This document shows, piece by piece, positions 1-7,451 of a stretch of 23,169 nt of DNA. The DNA is taken from NCBI GenBank assembly GCA_900754255.1, contig CAAECI010000003.1, positions 1-23,169 on the forward strand. The letters are read 5' to 3'. Each line of letters opens with the position of its first letter. The first letter of the stretch is position 1. The position numbers and the translations under genes were made by a program. Under the pieces are notes generated by a model, which made no database searches, had not been told where the DNA came from, and saw nothing but the letters and a program-made list of their open reading frames with translations. Origin of the DNA: an uncultured Succinivibrio sp. (GTDB lineage: Bacteria > Pseudomonadota > Gammaproteobacteria > Enterobacterales > Succinivibrionaceae).

Positions 1-8
1 ATATAAGT

Positions 9-52
9 AAAAAAAACTGATCTTCAAAGATTTTTTTCTTTTCAGATCAGTT
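9..52 (-). terminator. Second (distal) terminator after ftsZ
   Basis: Read on the minus strand, a perfect 9-bp stem (AACTGATCT at 52-44 with AGATCAGTT at 23-15) encloses an A-rich loop that can add a small AAAGA/TCTTT inner stem. It is followed directly by a run of T residues (complement of the A tract at 9-16). The plus strand has no T tract after the stem, so it should act only on leftward transcripts. It lies about 30 bp beyond the first terminator and looks like a back-up stop for the division cluster. Confidence 0.8.
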
Positions 53-80
53 ATACGTACTTTGTCAGACTAATTTAGAT

Positions 81-111
81 AAAAAAGGACCGAGCATGAT
101 CCCGATCCTTT
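81..111 (-). terminator. Primary terminator of the division cluster, after ftsZ
   Basis: Read leftward, an 11-bp stem (AAAGGATCGGG with CTCGGTCCTTT, two G-U pairs) closes a six-base loop and runs into six T residues. It begins about 22 bp beyond the ftsZ stop codon. Stem, small loop and T tract are all present, so this is a textbook factor-independent terminator and marks the 3' end of the dcw transcript. No lpxC gene follows before the stop, unlike in many enterobacteria. Confidence 0.88.
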
Positions 112-133
112 CTGAAACTTCACAAGCAAACTA

Positions 134-1480
134 TCACTCGGCTCTGTTTCTTAAAATGGGAGGTAATTCATCCCACAAGCCGCTGTGATCATCGGCATCG
201 GCCGCACCGCCTAAGGGAAGCTCGGTAGGCTGGCGCTGTGAGGTCTGCATCTCGCGCGGGGCGAAATTGGTAGAGCTCGGGATGGAGGTGTTGCCCATCT
301 CACTGCCCTCACTGCGAGGAGCCTGAGTATTGCTGCTGATGGTGAACATGGAGGACTTGCCGCCGTTACTCTGTCCGTGCTGAGTCTGGCTTTCTTGGAA
401 GGCATTGTAGTAGCCGCCCTTTCTGATATTCTCGCGCGCAGGGAATCCGCCGTGAGCCACCAGCTTTTCGTCGGTAGCAAAATCGGAGGCGGAAATACCG
501 GTGATGAGAATAGTAACGGCCACCTCGTCCTCTGACATGGTGTCGTCATAGGTGAGACCGAACTTACAATCTGCCTCGGTATCAGCATAGGCCTGAACGG
601 CAGACGAGATCTCATCGAGCTTGGTGATGGGGAAATTCGGATTGGCACGCGCCACAACCAAAAGGCCGGCTGCCGACTGAATGTCCACGGGCTCGATAAG
701 CGGAGAATGAATGGCACGTTCGACCGCATCCTCCACGAAATTGGCGCCCTGTCCGACACCGGTACCGATCATGGCATGACCGCGACCGCGCATGACGGTC
801 TGAACGTCAGCGAAGTCGACGTTGATGAAGCCGGTATTGGTAATGGAATCGGTAATGCCTCTGACTGCATTCAAAAGCACGTCGTTGGCCGCATTAAAGG
901 CGTTGGCAATGGAGATATTGGCTCCGAGATTCTTTAGGAGCTTGTCGTTATCGATGACTATGAGGGAATCGACATGCTTGGACAGCTCGGTGATGCCGGA
1001 CTCGGCATTGACCATGTGACGCTTACCCTCGAATTTGAAGGGCTTGGTAACGACGGCTACGGTCAATGCACCCGATTCCTTGGCAAGCTCGGCAATAATG
1101 GGAGCAGCGCCGGTTCCGGTACCGCCGCCCATACCGGCGGCGATGAATACCATGTCGGATCCCTGCAATAGCTTTTTGATGTCGTCCTTGGACTCCTCGG
1201 CCGCCTTACGTCCCTTATTGGGATCACAGCCGGCACCCAGACCGCCGGTCAGCTTGACACCGATCTGAACCTTAATGGGAGCCGTAGTTTTGGCAAGAGC
1301 CTGCGAATCGGTATTGATAGCGATGAACTCAACACCGGAAAGGCTTTCATTGATCATGTGCTGCAGGGTATTGCCGCCGCCACCGCCGATGCCTAGGACA
1401 CGTATCTTGCAGACGGACGACTGCTGAATACCGGAATCCGGATTTTCATTGGATACGGACTCTACACGAAAATCGCTCAT
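134..1480 (-). CDS. ftsZ: Cell division protein FtsZ (tubulin-like GTPase)
   Basis: FtsZ polymerises with GTP into the cytoplasmic Z ring that positions and drives septation. The 448-residue product has the glycine-rich nucleotide loop IGGGGGN at residues 31-37, the tubulin signature GGGTGTG at 118-124, and the catalytic T7 loop NVDFADV at 220-226 with both aspartates. A Gln/Ser/Asn-rich linker of about 100 residues (roughly 335-436) precedes a C-terminal tail ending LPPILRNRAE, which matches the FtsA/ZipA-binding peptide of the family. E. coli FtsZ is 383 residues; the extra length is mainly linker. The ATG start gives the expected N-terminus. It is last in the dcw cluster, 131 bp after ftsA, with its own promoter in that gap and two terminators downstream. 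Identification is certain. Confidence 0.99.
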   Translation of the reverse strand: MSDFRVESVSNENPDSGIQQSSVCKIRVLGIGGGGGNTLQHMINESLSGVEFIAINTDSQALAKTTAPIKVQIGVKLTGGLGAGCDPNKGRKAAEESKDDIKKLLQGSDMVFIAAGMGGGTGTGAAPIIAELAKESGALTVAVVTKPFKFEGKRHMVNAESGITELSKHVDSLIVIDNDKLLKNLGANISIANAFNAANDVLLNAVRGITDSITNTGFINVDFADVQTVMRGRGHAMIGTGVGQGANFVEDAVERAIHSPLIEPVDIQSAAGLLVVARANPNFPITKLDEISSAVQAYADTEADCKFGLTYDDTMSEDEVAVTILITGISASDFATDEKLVAHGGFPARENIRKGGYYNAFQESQTQHGQSNGGKSSMFTISSNTQAPRSEGSEMGNTSIPSSTNFAPREMQTSQRQPTELPLGGAADADDHSGLWDELPPILRNRAE

Positions 1481-1547
1481 TTTATTTCTCTCAAACTTTT
1501 TCGACCGCGTGCAGGACGCAGATTAAATCATCAAACAATTACATGAA

Positions 1548-1553
1548 ATTATA
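1548..1553 (-). promoter_or_regulatory. ftsZ-proximal promoter, -10 box
   Basis: The ftsA-ftsZ gap contains a perfect TATAAT on the minus strand, which would start transcription near 1541 and leave a leader of about 60 nt before the ftsZ ATG. The -35 region at 16-18 bp spacing (GTGATA/TGATAT) matches the consensus poorly, so activation or a weak basal level is possible. A promoter just ahead of ftsZ is usual in dcw clusters, where FtsZ is needed in excess over the other proteins. Confidence 0.6.
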
Positions 1554-1572
1554 CGCAAAACGCCAGAAAATA

Positions 1573-1597
1573 TCACATATTGATCTTATACATGTGA
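1573..1597. repeat. Inverted repeat upstream of the ftsZ promoter
   Basis: TCACAT and ATGTGA form a perfect 6-bp inverted repeat with 13 bp between the arms. The promoter-proximal arm touches the presumed -35 region of the ftsZ promoter. The half-sites point the opposite way from a CRP site (TGTGA-N6-TCACA), so this is not a standard CRP box. It could be an operator for an unidentified regulator or chance symmetry in AT-rich DNA. Confidence 0.4.
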
Positions 1598-1611
1598 CAA
1601 AGGCTGTTTTT

Positions 1612-2991
1612 TTACCATTCCTTGTTAAACCATTTCTTTAAACCGACCAATTTGCCTACCATTCCCGTAGGCTCAGCATCATCTTCATCATCCTGAAACT
1701 GGGATCTTATTTCACGCCAATACTGTCTTATCATGCCGATGGTGACGGCCTGTTGCGGCTTCGTCATGGTCTCGAGATCAAGCTGCGCTCCCGAAAGATC
1801 CTTGATCTCCACGGCACGGGGCTTTCCCACATGAACTCTGTTTGCAAGCGCCCCCGTATTGTAAGGGCTTGCATCCTGCTCGCTAAAGAGAGTTTCAATA
1901 CCATTGGTATTGGCCACTCCGCCCGTGATCACAAAGCCTGCGGATAAATTCAACGTAAGCTTCTTTTCAAGAGCTATACGCTGAATACGATCCGTTACCA
2001 ATCTGAATATATCGCTTAAATGCTTGTTAATGCAAATGGACAGATCCATATACGGAACCGGAATGGGCTGCGGATGCTCCGTATCGCCTATGTTTACATT
2101 AATGATTTGGTTGCGCTGCTCTTCGGTCAGGGCCATGGTCGTGGCCACCCCCATCTCTTTCTTCAGCTCCTCGGCAATATTGCGCGGCAAGCCGAAGGTC
2201 TTGGAGATCTGCTGGGTTATACCCTCGCCGCCGCGATCGAGACCGAAGGTAAGCATAAGCTTGCGATTGTCATATACGGCCACGTTGGTTGTTCCGGCTC
2301 CTATGTCTATAAGACAGACACCGAGCTCCTTCTGACTCTCCGTAAGTACCGCATCGGCCGCAGCGATCCCCGTATAGATGAAGGAGGGTGAGCGTAGCTC
2401 GGGACGCAGGCTGTAAAAGACGTTGCTCACGTTCATTGCGTGCGAGCGCTTTAAAGCCACCACATGCACCTCAACATTCAGACGCTTGGCAAACTGTCCT
2501 ATGGGATTGATGATCTCGTTTGAATTTTCCGTAATGTAATTTTGCAACACAGTGTGCAGTCGGTCGTATTCGCTGTCGTTAAAATTTGCCCCCGAACGGG
2601 CGTTTTCGATGGCGGCCTCCTGATCGGCAGTGGTAACGCTGCTCCCCTTGACGGTGGCGCTTCCGAATTGATTGGAGGAACTGATGAAGGTTCCGGGTAC
2701 TCCGACCACACATCTTTCAATGTGCACGGAGTACGCCCCCTCGAATTCACGCGTAAGTTCCGAGAGAGTCATGCTCAGGGCGTTTATATCTATGACCGAT
2801 CCGCCCTTTATACCCTGAGAAACCTGCTCACGATAGCCTCTGATGCATACCACACCGTTTTCATCAACCTCGGCGGCAGTCAACCTTACGGTAGAGCTGC
2901 CCAAATCAAAAGCGAAGATCAAATCCCCGGCTACGGGATGTTCCTCGGATCTGCGCTCATTTGCATTACTCCTGCGGAACAGATTTATCAT
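1612..2991 (-). CDS. ftsA: Cell division protein FtsA (actin-like Z-ring anchor)
   Basis: FtsA is an actin-fold ATPase that tethers FtsZ to the inner membrane and recruits later division proteins. The 459-residue product shows the first phosphate motif FDLGSSTVR at residues 28-36, a second DIGAGTT at 229-235, and the adenosine motif ITGGVA at 355-360. The last 15 residues, with basic and aromatic positions ending FNKEW, form the amphipathic membrane-targeting helix. E. coli FtsA is 420 residues; a charged N-terminal segment of about 20 residues and small internal insertions explain the difference. The ATG is preceded by a good AGGAG ribosome site located inside the end of ftsQ. The two genes overlap by 26 bp, which suggests translational coupling. 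Confidence 0.98.
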   Translation of the reverse strand: MINLFRRSNANERRSEEHPVAGDLIFAFDLGSSTVRLTAAEVDENGVVCIRGYREQVSQGIKGGSVIDINALSMTLSELTREFEGAYSVHIERCVVGVPGTFISSSNQFGSATVKGSSVTTADQEAAIENARSGANFNDSEYDRLHTVLQNYITENSNEIINPIGQFAKRLNVEVHVVALKRSHAMNVSNVFYSLRPELRSPSFIYTGIAAADAVLTESQKELGVCLIDIGAGTTNVAVYDNRKLMLTFGLDRGGEGITQQISKTFGLPRNIAEELKKEMGVATTMALTEEQRNQIINVNIGDTEHPQPIPVPYMDLSICINKHLSDIFRLVTDRIQRIALEKKLTLNLSAGFVITGGVANTNGIETLFSEQDASPYNTGALANRVHVGKPRAVEIKDLSGAQLDLETMTKPQQAVTIGMIRQYWREIRSQFQDDEDDAEPTGMVGKLVGLKKWFNKEW

Positions 2992-3739
2992 TTTGACTCT
3001 CTCCTTTTTGGCTATCCTTAAGCGGTCCTACGGCAAATCCTACATCATAGCGCAAATCCACGTAGCTTACGTCGGCAAGATTAATATCCGTCAACGGCAA
3101 CGATTTTAACAAGCGTTCGAGACGTTGTGCGCTTTTTTCCCTTCCGCGGCCCAGGATAAGCTTGGTACCGCCCGATAAGGTAATGGTATAACAACGTACC
3201 TGATCAAGATACAGAGCCACCATATGATAGCGACTGGGCTCCAGTATGCGTATGAACGTAACCGCACTTTCATACACCTCCGGAGCCAGATTGTCTCGAT
3301 AGGCTCCGAGCCTTACAAGAGGCTCGGAAAAGGATCTGAGATCAGGCTTGAAGATCTCCTGGTTCTGGGCATCATACAGGCCGTCGTTATTCCAATAGGC
3401 CGCAGGGACATGCTCCACCAGCGAAACGACAAGAGTATCGGGCATTTTGCGATGCACCGCCGCCCTTGCGATCCAAGGCTCGGCCAGCAAAGCCTCCCTA
3501 AGCTCCGAGGTATCCACGGAGGTTATATTGCGACCTCCGGCGGCATGGCCCACCAGATCCGCTACCTGACGTTTGGTAACATGAGTTAAAACACCGTCAA
3601 TGCGCAGGGCACGCACGGGCAGAGACTTTCCGCTTTCGAGAAAAGAGCTCAGCTCCGAGTTGAAATGCCAAAGACCGTAAGCAACCAACAGTACGAAAAC
3701 AGTACCTACGATAAAGCGGGCGCCTGCTCTATGTTTCAA
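2966..3739 (-). CDS. ftsQ: Cell division protein FtsQ
   Basis: FtsQ is a single-pass inner membrane protein that joins FtsB and FtsL and links the early Z ring to the septal synthases. The 257-residue product has a short basic cytoplasmic tail, a membrane segment at about residues 8-25, then a periplasmic POTRA domain starting near residue 41 (VRALRIDGVLTHVTKRQV) and the FtsQ-type beta domain. The start is a TTG directly after the murC TAG stop, with GGGAG 9 bp upstream inside murC. No ATG lies nearby ahead of the membrane segment, so TTG is the best choice. Zero spacing to murC implies coupled translation. No ddlB gene lies between murC and ftsQ. Confidence 0.95.
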   Translation of the reverse strand: MKHRAGARFIVGTVFVLLVAYGLWHFNSELSSFLESGKSLPVRALRIDGVLTHVTKRQVADLVGHAAGGRNITSVDTSELREALLAEPWIARAAVHRKMPDTLVVSLVEHVPAAYWNNDGLYDAQNQEIFKPDLRSFSEPLVRLGAYRDNLAPEVYESAVTFIRILEPSRYHMVALYLDQVRCYTITLSGGTKLILGRGREKSAQRLERLLKSLPLTDINLADVSYVDLRYDVGFAVGPLKDSQKGESQNDKSVPQE

Positions 3740-5164
3740 CTATATCTTCTCCCAACGCTTGGAGAGCTCATGGGCGACCTTGGTGACATTGCCCGCTCCC
3801 TGAGTGAGGATCACATCTCCGTCCTCCGCCAAATTCTCTATAAGTGCGGGGATCTCCTCGGCATTTTGTGCATATACGGGATCAATTTTACCCATATTTC
3901 TGATGCTACGCGACAGATGCCTTGAATCGGCTCCGGCCACAACCTCCTCACCGGCAGAATAAACCTCAAGCAATATCAGCTTGTCATTTTTTTGCAAAAC
4001 CTTGACGAAATCGTCATAAAGATCGCGTGTACGTGTATAACGATGAGGCTGAAATACCATAAAGATCTTGCGTCCCGGGAAGGCCATACGAGCAGCGTCT
4101 ATGGTTACGCCGACCTCGGTGGGATGATGACCGTAATCATCCACCAGCGTGATGCGACGATCGCCGATATTGAAGTCTCCGTAGCATTGGAAACGACGTC
4201 CTACGCCGCGAAATTCCCGAAGTGCCTTCACTATTTTATCATCGGCTATGCCTTCCTCTACAGCAACGGCAACGGCGGCGGCGGCATTTTTTGCCATATG
4301 AAGCCCCGGGATGGGCAGATCCACCTCAAGCGGCCCCGCATTACGACGCTCAATCACAAAATGCGATCCCATGCCGCATTCTTTAAAATCGCTTACCTTA
4401 AAATCCGCATCCTCGGATACGCCGTAGGTGATCAGGGTGCGTCCGATCTCGGGCATGACGGCTCGTATATTCTCATCATCTATACACACCACGGCCACAC
4501 CGTAAAAGGGCAAATTGTGCAGAAATTCCACAAAGGTTTCGCGTAATTTTTTAAAATCACCGCCGTAGGTCCCAAGATGATCGGCCTCAATATTGGTAAC
4601 CACCGTCAGCATGGGCTGCAGGTGCAGGAAGGAGGCATCCGATTCATCGGCCTCGGCTATGAGATAGCGTCCCTGCCCCAATCTGGCATTGGTGCCAGCG
4701 CTGTTTAGCAATCCGCCGATCACGAAAGTGGGATCCAATCCCGCCTCGGCATAGATGGAGGAAATGAGACTGGTGGTGGTGGTTTTGCCGTGGGTGCCGC
4801 AGACGGCGATGCCGTAACGATAGCGCATAAGCTCACCGAGCATTTCGGCCCTGCGCACCACCGGGATATGGGCGGCCGTTGCCGCCTCAACCTCGGGATT
4901 GTCTTTGTGCACGGCGGAGGAAACTACGACCACACTTGCACCGTTGACATTCGAGGCCTTATGGCCTATAAAAATGTCACAGCCCAATTCCTTCAACCTG
5001 TCGGTATTGGCACTTTCTACTATATCCGATCCTGATACCTGATAGCCCTCGTTGCGCAATACCTCTGCAATGCCGCACATGCCGGCACCGCCTATACCTA
5101 TAAAGTGAATGCGCTTGATCTTATGCATCAAGGGTACGGCAAATTTTTCACATGCTGAGTTCAT
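3740..5164 (-). CDS. murC: UDP-N-acetylmuramate--L-alanine ligase
   Basis: MurC is the cytoplasmic ATP-dependent ligase that adds L-alanine to UDP-MurNAc, the first amino acid of the stem peptide. The 474-residue protein has the N-terminal Rossmann motif FIGIGGAGMCGIAE at about residues 21-34, the Mur-ligase ATP loop GTHGKTTTT at 123-131, EADESDASFLHLQP near 171-184, and the C-terminal DDYGHHPTE at 342-350. Length is close to E. coli MurC (491). The chosen ATG gives a 12-residue lead before an in-frame Met (residue 13); the family has a comparable N-terminal extension, so I keep the longer start, although its ribosome site is weak. It begins 36 bp after murG and ends against ftsQ. Confidence 0.98.
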   Translation of the reverse strand: MNSACEKFAVPLMHKIKRIHFIGIGGAGMCGIAEVLRNEGYQVSGSDIVESANTDRLKELGCDIFIGHKASNVNGASVVVVSSAVHKDNPEVEAATAAHIPVVRRAEMLGELMRYRYGIAVCGTHGKTTTTSLISSIYAEAGLDPTFVIGGLLNSAGTNARLGQGRYLIAEADESDASFLHLQPMLTVVTNIEADHLGTYGGDFKKLRETFVEFLHNLPFYGVAVVCIDDENIRAVMPEIGRTLITYGVSEDADFKVSDFKECGMGSHFVIERRNAGPLEVDLPIPGLHMAKNAAAAVAVAVEEGIADDKIVKALREFRGVGRRFQCYGDFNIGDRRITLVDDYGHHPTEVGVTIDAARMAFPGRKIFMVFQPHRYTRTRDLYDDFVKVLQKNDKLILLEVYSAGEEVVAGADSRHLSRSIRNMGKIDPVYAQNAEEIPALIENLAEDGDVILTQGAGNVTKVAHELSKRWEKI

Positions 5165-5200
5165 TTTTTTATGTCTTTTTTCAATAGAGTTTATGCAATT

Positions 5201-6274
5201 TTAAGATCTCGAAGCGGCGATCCCGTCTATGAGATCGGCTGCTCTTTGCGTGGCATCCGTCACGGCACAGTCGTATGCAGCCTCGCTCATAGCCTTAAGT
5301 CTGTCTCTGTGCAATGCCAGATCCTTTAAAAGCTCCGCCAGACTCTCGGGCTTAAGATCCTTTTGCGGACACAAAAGCGCCGCTTTGTGCCCGACTGAAA
5401 ACATGGCGTTTTTGGTCTGGTGATCATCAACGGCCGTGGGCAACGGCACGAATATGGCAGGGATCCCCGCACAGGCAGTTTCCGCCACCGTGGAGGCGCC
5501 TGCACGACAGATGATAAGATCATGCTCAGCATAGGCTGCGGACATATCCGTTATGAATTCCCTGATCTCATGATCTGCCCCGCAGCCCTCATACGCATGT
5601 TGCGTGGCTTCGACATGTCCTCCGCCGCACTGATGAGTTACGGACAAAATATTTTTATCAAGCAGGGAAATGGCCTTAGGTACAAGCTCGTTTAAGGCTT
5701 GTGCTCCCAACGATCCGCCTATCACCAAAACACGCATCTTTTCGTTATTTGCATCTCGTTCCCGACGATACAAGGCCAAAATATCGTTCCTGACGGGATT
5801 TCCCACTATACGTACCCTATCTCCCGTAAAGGCCCCGGGAAAACCGAGCATGATCACAGTTGCAAGCTTGGATAACAGCCTATTGGTAAGTCCGGCCGCA
5901 GCATTTTGCTCGTGCAAGGCCAACGGAATGCCGCAAAGCCTTGCCGCCACTCCGCCCGGTCCCGAGGCATAGCCGCCCATGCCCAGTACCGCATCGGGTT
6001 TGAAGCTTTTCATCACCTGCAGAGCCTGTCGCACGGCGTTACACACCATTAAGGGCGCGGAAAGCTTGGCCTTAAGACCGTTACGTCTTATGCCGCGTAC
6101 GTCTATATATTCGATGGGAAAGCCTGACTTGGGTACGAGCTTTTCCTCCATGCGTCCGCGTGTTCCCAACCATAAGATCTCATAGCCGCGCTTCTTTAAT
6201 TCGCCGGCAATGGCCAGAGCCGGAAACACATGTCCGCCGGTACCTCCGGCCATGATCAATATTCTTTTGCTCAT
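5201..6274 (-). CDS. murG: Lipid II synthase MurG (GlcNAc transferase)
   Basis: MurG transfers GlcNAc from UDP-GlcNAc to lipid I on the inner face of the membrane, making lipid II. The 357-residue GT28-family protein shows the N-terminal glycine loop GGTGGHVFPA at residues 10-19, HEQN at 121-124, and the second-domain loop GGSLGAQ at 186-192. The length matches E. coli MurG (355). The ATG overlaps the ftsW stop as ATGA, and a strong GGAGGAAG ribosome site lies just upstream inside ftsW, so the start is well supported and translation is probably coupled to ftsW. Confidence 0.98.
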   Translation of the reverse strand: MSKRILIMAGGTGGHVFPALAIAGELKKRGYEILWLGTRGRMEEKLVPKSGFPIEYIDVRGIRRNGLKAKLSAPLMVCNAVRQALQVMKSFKPDAVLGMGGYASGPGGVAARLCGIPLALHEQNAAAGLTNRLLSKLATVIMLGFPGAFTGDRVRIVGNPVRNDILALYRRERDANNEKMRVLVIGGSLGAQALNELVPKAISLLDKNILSVTHQCGGGHVEATQHAYEGCGADHEIREFITDMSAAYAEHDLIICRAGASTVAETACAGIPAIFVPLPTAVDDHQTKNAMFSVGHKAALLCPQKDLKPESLAELLKDLALHRDRLKAMSEAAYDCAVTDATQRAADLIDGIAASRS

Positions 6275-7449
6275 TTTTTTTCTTCCTCCGCACTATCGTC
6301 TGCGGAAAAGTCGATCAAGCCCCGCCGCATTTCAAAATCAATACGCAACAACACGGCCGTGGCTACACAAAATACTATCATTGAGGAGCCGCCGAAGGAC
6401 ACCAACGGTAAGGTCAATCCCTTAGTAGGCATGGCTCCCGAGGCCACGGCAATATTGATGGTAGTCTGCAAACAAAACCACACGCCTATTCCGCTTGCCA
6501 CGAAACCCTGAAATTTTGGTCCGTTTCTTAAGATCTCAAAGCCCAGCTTCAGAGCCTTGAATACGATGACAAACTCAAGGATTATCACCGCAAGCATGCC
6601 GACAAAGCCGAATTCCTCACCCAAAATCGAGGTCACGAAGTCGGTGTGAGCCTCGGGCAGATATCCGAGCTTTTGTATGGAGTTGCCGAGTCCCTGCCCC
6701 AAAAGCCCGCCGCGACCGAAGGCCATCAGCGACTGCGTGAGCTGATAGCCGGCGCCGAATTGATCGGCCCACGGATCTACGAAGGTCGTAAGGCGCAGTA
6801 TACGATAAGGCTCAAAGGCGATGACTCCTGCAAGCCCCAACACTCCGGCAATTCCGCAGAAGAAATAGTAGGACATGGGAGAGCCCGCAATCCAAAGCAA
6901 CGCAAAGGCCAAAACCGTCACCACTACGAGCGATCCGAAATCTGGCTGCTTTAAAAGCAAAAAGGCCATGACACAGATGATGATGCAGGGCTTGAAGAAT
7001 CCCTTCAGTTTGGTACGCACCTCGACCATCTTGCGTGAAACGAAGCTTGACAGATATATGATCCAGCACAGCTTGAGCAATTCCGCCGGCTGCAGATTCA
7101 CGGGTCCCAGACTGATCCAGCGCCTGGCGGCATTGACGGTACGCCCGAATATAAGCACGGATACAAGCAACACCACCACTGCGATCATGAGCTTAAACGA
7201 CATCTTTTCCCACAAATAAGAAGGGATCATGCCGGCAATAAAGGCTAAAGTCAGAGCTGCTACAATCGAAAGCACGTGCTTTTTTAAAAGATAGAACTCG
7301 TCGCCGTAAAGCTTTTGCGACTCCATTACGGAGGACGAGGCTATCAAGATCACGCTTATAAACAGCAAAAGTATCGCCACCACAAACAGAGTGCGATCTA
7401 TTTTGTCCGCAACGTCGAACGGACCTCTAATACCCGAAGCCTTGCGCAT
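6271..7449 (-). CDS. ftsW: Septal peptidoglycan glycosyltransferase FtsW
   Basis: FtsW is a SEDS-family inner membrane protein that polymerises lipid II into septal glycan together with FtsI. The 392-residue sequence is mostly hydrophobic with about ten membrane segments from residue 20 on. It carries the SEDS hallmarks AHTDFVTSILGEE at about 267-279, with the presumed catalytic Asp at 270, and TKGLTLPLVSFGGSS at about 342-356. A charged cytoplasmic tail (EEEKK) ends the protein. The ATG lies two bases after the murD stop, and the gene overlaps murG by 4 bp. FtsW rather than RodA is indicated by its place in the dcw cluster. Confidence 0.97.
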   Translation of the reverse strand: MRKASGIRGPFDVADKIDRTLFVVAILLLFISVILIASSSVMESQKLYGDEFYLLKKHVLSIVAALTLAFIAGMIPSYLWEKMSFKLMIAVVVLLVSVLIFGRTVNAARRWISLGPVNLQPAELLKLCWIIYLSSFVSRKMVEVRTKLKGFFKPCIIICVMAFLLLKQPDFGSLVVVTVLAFALLWIAGSPMSYYFFCGIAGVLGLAGVIAFEPYRILRLTTFVDPWADQFGAGYQLTQSLMAFGRGGLLGQGLGNSIQKLGYLPEAHTDFVTSILGEEFGFVGMLAVIILEFVIVFKALKLGFEILRNGPKFQGFVASGIGVWFCLQTTINIAVASGAMPTKGLTLPLVSFGGSSMIVFCVATAVLLRIDFEMRRGLIDFSADDSAEEEKK

Positions 7450-7451
7450 TT

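Noticed and set aside
211..759. A 182-codon minus-strand frame inside ftsZ
   Set aside because: It is a shadow of the ftsZ coding frame, Pro/Ser/Arg-rich with no homology. The same holds for the many frames opposite the mur and fts genes.
1573..1597. A CRP (cAMP receptor protein) site before ftsZ
   Set aside because: The half-sites read TCACA then TGTGA, inverted relative to the CRP consensus, and the spacing is wrong. Kept only as an unassigned inverted repeat.
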